Origin: Clostridia bacterium
GTDB lineage: Bacteria; Bacillota; Clostridia; TANB77; CAG-508
Assembly (NCBI GenBank): GCA_900752095.1
Contig: CAADUD010000072.1
Span: 1-5,633 of the forward strand
Direction: 5' to 3'
Length of the DNA stretch: 5,633 nucleotides
The position numbers and the translations under genes were made by a program. Positions 4,348-5,633 of the stretch are shown here, one piece after another; within the stretch, counting starts at the first letter, position 1; each line of letters opens with the position of its first letter. Below the pieces are notes generated by a model. That model was not told the origin of the DNA, did not search any database, and was given only the letters and a program-made list of their open reading frames with translations.

Positions 4348-5633
4348 ATGGGAAAGATTACAGAAAAATTAACAGATTGGAAAAACAGATTAAAAGATAG
4401 ACATATGTTAAGTGTTATTGTAGTACTATTTGCAATTATTATTGCAATGGGAGTGTGGATTTATAAAAAACAAGTAGATTACAGAAATGCATCAGAAAAT
4501 CAATATAATATGGCATTTTATGAACTAGTAGATTATATTCAAAATGTAGAAACCTATTTAGCCAAGTCTCTTATTTCTAGTACACCAGAACATGGTGCAG
4601 AAACTTTAACAAATGTATGGAGAGAAGCAAACTTAGCACAAGTGTATCTATCAAGGCTTCCAATAGACAGTGTAGAACTAGAAAAAACAGCTAAGTTTTT
4701 AAACCAAGTAAGCGATTATAGCTATTCTCTTTCTAGAAAAAATATTTATAATGAATCACTTACAGAAAATGATTTGAAAAATTTAGAAGAACTACATGGG
4801 TATAGTATAGAACTGGAAAATACATTAAATCAGCTATCTGCCGATATGAATGAAGGAAGGATTAGTTGGGGAGAATTAACCAAAAAAGGAACGGTTGCTT
4901 TTGCACAAGAAGTAAGTAATATTTCAAAAGATAGTTTTAGCAATCTAGAAGAAAACTTTCACGAGTATTCAGGTTTAATTTATGATGGAGCATTTTCCGA
5001 ACATATTACAAGTAAAGAGAAAAAAGGATTAACAGGAGAAAATGTAACACAAGAGCAAGCACAAGATATTGCAACAAAATTTGTAGGTCAAGACAAAGTG
5101 CAAGAAATTAATTTATCTAGTAAATCTGAAAATACAGATATGGTAACTTATGATTTTACTGTAAAAATAAATGGAGAACAAGAAGCAAATTTAGTAATTT
5201 CTATTTCAGAAAAAGGTGGACATGTTGTATTTATGAATTATAATAGAAACATTGAAGTAGAAAGTGTAACACAAGAAAGAGCTGACGAAATAGGGAAACA
5301 ATTTTTAGAATCACACGGATTTAAAAATATGAAAGAAACCTATTATTTAAAACAAGAAGGAATTGTAACCATTAACTATGCCTATGAACAAGAAGGTGTA
5401 GTAGTCTATCCAGACTTAATAAAACTAAAAATTGCCTTAGATAATGGAGAAGTAATGGGAATAGAAACAACAGGATATTTAAATAACCATGAAAAACGAG
5501 ATATAAGTAATGTACAGATATCTAAAGAAGAAGCAAAAGAAGGATTAAATCCAAAATTAGAAATTGAAGGTGTAGTATTTACAATGTTTGATGGCCGTAC
5601 AAATTTATCATTGCAGGTTGTAGAGAATGTGAA
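4348..5633 (+). CDS. ypeB: Germination protein YpeB, 3' end cut by window
   Basis: YpeB partners SleB in the dormant spore: each stabilises the other, and YpeB holds SleB inactive until germination. The ATG at 4348 follows AAGGA by 9 nt, and 428 codons are visible without a stop. Bacillus YpeB has about 450 residues, so only the C-terminal tail is missing. The order is a basic cytoplasmic start (W-K-N-R-L-K-D-R), one transmembrane helix (about 20-38, L-S-V-I-V-V-L-F-A-I), then a long mostly helical N-terminal domain (45-215, including Y-N-M-A-F-Y-E-L-V-D-Y-I-Q-N-V-E). PepSY-type repeats follow, beginning at V-T-Q-E-Q-A-Q-D-I-A (233-242), V-T-Q-E-R-A-D-E-I-G (307-316) and I-S-K-E-E-A-K-E-G-L (391-400). 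It lies 69 bases after sleB with no clear promoter of its own. The last ~15 residues match the family less well than the rest, which cannot be judged at the window edge. Confidence 0.93.
   Translation, partial: MGKITEKLTDWKNRLKDRHMLSVIVVLFAIIIAMGVWIYKKQVDYRNASENQYNMAFYELVDYIQNVETYLAKSLISSTPEHGAETLTNVWREANLAQVYLSRLPIDSVELEKTAKFLNQVSDYSYSLSRKNIYNESLTENDLKNLEELHGYSIELENTLNQLSADMNEGRISWGELTKKGTVAFAQEVSNISKDSFSNLEENFHEYSGLIYDGAFSEHITSKEKKGLTGENVTQEQAQDIATKFVGQDKVQEINLSSKSENTDMVTYDFTVKINGEQEANLVISISEKGGHVVFMNYNRNIEVESVTQERADEIGKQFLESHGFKNMKETYYLKQEGIVTINYAYEQEGVVVYPDLIKLKIALDNGEVMGIETTGYLNNHEKRDISNVQISKEEAKEGLNPKLEIEGVVFTMFDGRTNLSLQVVENV

Noticed and set aside
5580..5633. A frameshift near the end of ypeB, since the final residues look unlike the family.
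   Set aside because: Too few bases remain to tell divergence from a shift, and the other frames hit stops quickly; sequence beyond the window is needed.

Overview
The window looks like chromosomal DNA from a low-GC, spore-forming Firmicute, most likely a member of the Clostridia. Three things point there: AT-rich codon use with strong AGGAG-type ribosome binding sites, the conserved dnaX-ybaB-recR cluster, and a sleB-ypeB spore-germination pair. The species cannot be named from the sequence alone. All 14 Trp codons in the intact genes are TGG and every intact gene reads cleanly in the standard bacterial code.

Left part (1-2101, + strand): the 3' portion of dnaX (DNA polymerase III tau/gamma; the start and ATPase core lie outside the window), then ybaB/ebfC (nucleoid-associated protein) and recR (recombination mediator). 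These three are co-oriented and form a widely conserved replication/repair cluster. It ends at a 17-bp inverted repeat (2104-2161) that can act as a terminator in both directions, because the next gene converges on it.

Middle (2160-3287, - strand): a complete glycosyltransferase of the MGDG-synthase/UgtP type, predicted to add sugars to diacylglycerol. Its only good Shine-Dalgarno sits 36 nt upstream of the start codon, and a hairpin occupies that gap.

Intergenic stretch (3288-3780): about 490 very AT-rich bases between divergent genes. It holds a plausible sigma-A promoter for the glycosyltransferase and the collapsed remains of an AAA_14/DUF4143 ATPase gene. The remnant consists of about 30 N-terminal codons with an internal TGA, joined out of frame to about 36 C-terminal codons, with the middle of the gene gone. 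A good sigma-G-like promoter for the germination genes overlaps the stop codon of that remnant.

Right part (3781-5633, + strand): sleB, coding for a short membrane-targeted cortex-lytic enzyme without the usual peptidoglycan-binding domain, followed by ypeB, its partner protein, cut off by the window end. Together they would break down spore cortex at germination. I see no clear new multi-gene system. The most unusual items are the collapsed ATPase gene beside the sporulation promoter, the split ribosome binding site, and the mobile-looking inverted repeat.
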